Assembly (NCBI GenBank): GCA_002319885.1
Contig: DCFT01000032.1
Location: 43,457-74,495, forward strand
DNA: 31,039 nucleotides
Source of the DNA: Bacteroidales bacterium UBA1797
GTDB taxonomy: Bacteria > Bacteroidota > Bacteroidia > Bacteroidales > VadinHA17
Direction of reading: 5' to 3'
Shown here: piece by piece, positions 29,034 to 31,039 of the stretch
Numbering within the stretch: the first letter of the stretch is position 1
Layout of the letters: each line of letters opens with the position of its first letter
The notes under the pieces: model-generated
What the model was told of the DNA's origin: nothing
Database searches by the model: none
What the model saw: only the letters and a program-made list of their open reading frames with translations
Position numbers and translations under genes: made by a program

Positions 29034-31039
29034 CTATCTGACCTCGTATTCCGCTGCTCCGGTTACCGGAAGTCCTGAAGTGGTAATTCCCTCAGCGATA
29101 ATTCTGAAAGATGATGAATTATCTCCATTGAAATAATTCAGAAGGATTATTTTATTCCCCTCAAGATTTATATCCGGCTTCCAGAGAAGAGTGGTTCTCA
29201 GATCAGGATTAAATGCTGAATCTGAATCTGAGAGATGCTGTGGAGAATAGAAAATCCGCGAAGCATTATAGCCCGTAACTTTGAGATTTACTGCATAATT
29301 TACAGGTATATAGGCGCCTACTCCACCTGCTTTGGTTATCAGGTTGATAACTCCATTTGTTCCCTGTAACCCGAAAACGGATGTTGTGCCGGCTGATTTT
29401 AATAAGTCAATCCGGTCGATAAAATTGACTGGAATTGAGATCAGTTCATCAAAGGAACTTCTCATCCCATCAATAAGGATAAGCGGCCTCCCATTGCCCT
29501 TTAGGGTATGTATTCCACGGATCACGATCTGGTAGTCCGGATACGAACCTGAAACCTCAACGCCCGGTACTTTCCCTCTCATTAGTGAAGGTACATCGGA
29601 GTAGTTTAACATTTGCTCTGTAATTATTATCTCATTATCAGGTTTCCCATAATATGACCGGCTGTTTTCCACTTTGGTAATTTGAGGATCTTTGGGTAGT
29701 TCAGATATTATTTTTACTTCCCCAAGACTTATAGTATCAGAGAGTTTATATTTTTTCTTTATAGCCTCTTTAATTTCATAATAAGTTCTTAATTTTTCCA
29801 GATTATTTTCAGGCAGGATTAATATTGATGATATAATTTCCGGTATTTTTGCCGGCTTGTAAGTAGTAGAATCTAAAATAATTAACCCCTTCAGACGATC
29901 TTTTTTACCGATTCCGGTAACAATTAATCTTGCAGTATCTGTAATATCAATGCCTGACAATCTGAATCTCCCTGTGGAGTCAACCGGAACTGATGTTAAA
30001 AATGCACGATTTCTCCCGAAAATTCCAACACTTACCCTTGAACCTTCAACAGGTTTGTTGAAATAATTCCTTCTTAATTTCCCGGAAATTGTAAACCCAT
30101 TCTCAGGAGGGAAATATGCTGTATCGTATTTCCAGGCGAAATCACGCCAACCCTGGGTACGAAGCAGAAGATCCAGATCTCTGAATCTGTCAGGATTTAA
30201 AGGATCAAAATAATATGACGGGTCTTCAACAAATCCATGAACATCTGATTCAAGCAGAAACCACGATGATATGTTTCTGGGGAAATCAGATGTTTTATCT
30301 GTGAAGTTTTTATCAACCACAGCTAATGAGATATTTCCCATTCTTTCAATCGTTGAATCTCCGGAAAGGGAAATTTTAAGAGCAACTGGTTCTCTCTTGT
30401 TGTATATGAGTTTGTCTGTTTTAATCTGAATATCCACAGGAGCCTTCCGATGAATATAAATAAGTCTTTCAGAGAGAGGAAGATCCTCCGGGGCAGAAAG
30501 CGTTAGCATCAGAATTCCATCAGGGAGATCATCGGTTGGCAGAACAAAATTTGTAACAGGAGATTTAATTTTATAATGTATTGTATTAATAACCTCATTT
30601 CGGGTGGAAAAACTAAGTAACAGGTCATGTCCGGAAACGAGAGACAGTGTTTGAGTGTTAGTCTTGGTAGTAATTAACAACTCATTATTCTGATTTGTTG
30701 ATACACCTAATGTAGCTCCGGTTGAAAAACTGGCTGGCAATGCAACCCTGATATCAATACTGTCGGCTCCCCTGAAAACGGAATAATAACTCAGGCCAGG
30801 CACTGGTCTTAGGAAAAAAGAGCCCATGCCAAGGTGGGTGGATCTGAAAGCAGTAATCAGATCACCGGCTGACGAATAGATCTTACCCGAGACATCGCAT
30901 CCTTTGCCAAGATAATTTACAGCCTTAAAAGCAACTATTGAAGCGACATTGTCTACAAGGGACCCCCCTTCGGGAAAGAAACTTAGCCGGATCTTGTTTT
31001 CAGCATATTTTACATTGGAAGGTTTCCCGTCTTGTTGAT
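29034..31039 (-). CDS. Partial MG-domain/TonB-plug protein (5' end outside the window)
   Basis: The reading frame is open from the window edge to the stop at 29034. The Met at 30827 is internal: translation upstream of it gives FFPEGGSLVDNVASIV and GCDVSGKIYS...FRSTHLGMGSFFLRP, the usual conserved part of such proteins. About 667 residues are visible. An alpha-2-macroglobulin-like (MG) strand region comes first, a carboxypeptidase-regulatory-like domain near visible residue 320 (GKLRRNYFNKPVEGSRV), then a TonB plug-like domain (MLNYSDVPSLMRGKVPGVEV, IRGIHTLKGNGRPLILIDGM, IDLLKSAGTTSVFG..GVINL). After the plug only about 100 residues follow, far too few for a barrel. It is probably a periplasmic or surface-exposed plug protein, not a transporter. 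Confidence 0.87.
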   Translation of the reverse strand, partial: QQDGKPSNVKYAENKIRLSFFPEGGSLVDNVASIVAFKAVNYLGKGCDVSGKIYSSAGDLITAFRSTHLGMGSFFLRPVPGLSYYSVFRGADSIDIRVALPASFSTGATLGVSTNQNNELLITTKTNTQTLSLVSGHDLLLSFSTRNEVINTIHYKIKSPVTNFVLPTDDLPDGILMLTLSAPEDLPLSERLIYIHRKAPVDIQIKTDKLIYNKREPVALKISLSGDSTIERMGNISLAVVDKNFTDKTSDFPRNISSWFLLESDVHGFVEDPSYYFDPLNPDRFRDLDLLLRTQGWRDFAWKYDTAYFPPENGFTISGKLRRNYFNKPVEGSRVSVGIFGRNRAFLTSVPVDSTGRFRLSGIDITDTARLIVTGIGKKDRLKGLIILDSTTYKPAKIPEIISSILILPENNLEKLRTYYEIKEAIKKKYKLSDTISLGEVKIISELPKDPQITKVENSRSYYGKPDNEIIITEQMLNYSDVPSLMRGKVPGVEVSGSYPDYQIVIRGIHTLKGNGRPLILIDGMRSSFDELISIPVNFIDRIDLLKSAGTTSVFGLQGTNGVINLITKAGGVGAYIPVNYAVNLKVTGYNASRIFYSPQHLSDSDSAFNPDLRTTLLWKPDINLEGNKIILLNYFNGDNSSSFRIIAEGITTSGLPVTGAAEYEVR

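Noticed and set aside
30825..30827. Met at 30827 as the start of the TonB-plug protein
   Set aside because: The frame stays open to the window edge, and the upstream translation contains conserved FFPEGG and SGKIYS segments, so the gene is cut by the window.

Overview
This 31 kb window reads as chromosomal DNA of a Bacteroidota bacterium, probably Bacteroidales or Marinilabiliales. The support is the AT-rich base composition, several promoters that fit the Bacteroidetes form (TTG at -33, TAnnTTTG at -7), a type IX secretion (T9SS) sorting tail, a TonB-plug/alpha-2-macroglobulin-like protein, a BlaI/BlaR1 pair whose receptor ends in a TonB-like domain, and a SiaC-type (DUF1987) protein. The placement below phylum is inference.

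Layout. 1-480: end of a GC-rich palindromic repeat, a small GIY-YIG nuclease and tRNA-Arg(CCT) with a terminator. 570-2900: an M3 peptidyl-dipeptidase lipoprotein. 3059-3958: a membrane coiled-coil protein whose cytosolic end resembles the GrpE head. 4117-8518 (minus): a five-gene signalling operon (small basic secreted protein, putative outer-membrane barrel, OmpR-type regulator, histidine kinase, lipoprotein). 8741-10608: cvpA and tyrS. 10640-16635 (minus): six tightly packed genes, TolC, HlyD-type adaptor, TsaB, a DUF3108 protein, EF-P and a SpoIIE-type phosphatase. 17014-18096: class II fructose-bisphosphate aldolase. 18111-19457: a ribbon-helix-helix protein, a SiaC-like phosphoprotein and tRNA-Gln(TTG), flanked by two copies of a GTAGAGACG-type hairpin repeat. 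19531-22707 (minus): ankyrin protein, Tat-type aldo/keto reductase, hotdog thioesterase, Bor-like lipoprotein and another lipoprotein. 23060-23275: a MITE-like element with 16-bp terminal inverted repeats. 23325-27421 (minus): blaI-blaR1 and, upstream, an ECF sigma factor paired with a membrane protein that carries a T9SS sorting tail. 27614-31039 (minus): a DUF3795 protein, a methyltransferase, and the 3' part of a TonB-plug/MG-domain protein that runs off the window.

The most interesting region is 23.3-27.5 kb. The blaI promoter lies inside a 56-bp dyad made of two ATAAC-N10-GTTAT-like sites. One 12-mer of it, AGTTGCATAACT, recurs in the promoter of the sigma-factor operon 2.4 kb away. This suggests that BlaI, under a BlaR1 receptor lacking a penicillin-binding domain, controls both its own operon and the sigma operon. 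The second protein of that operon (cytosolic tail, one membrane segment, duplicated periplasmic module, T9SS tail) looks like an undescribed anti-sigma or secretion-sensor architecture. All functional links here are inference from sequence.
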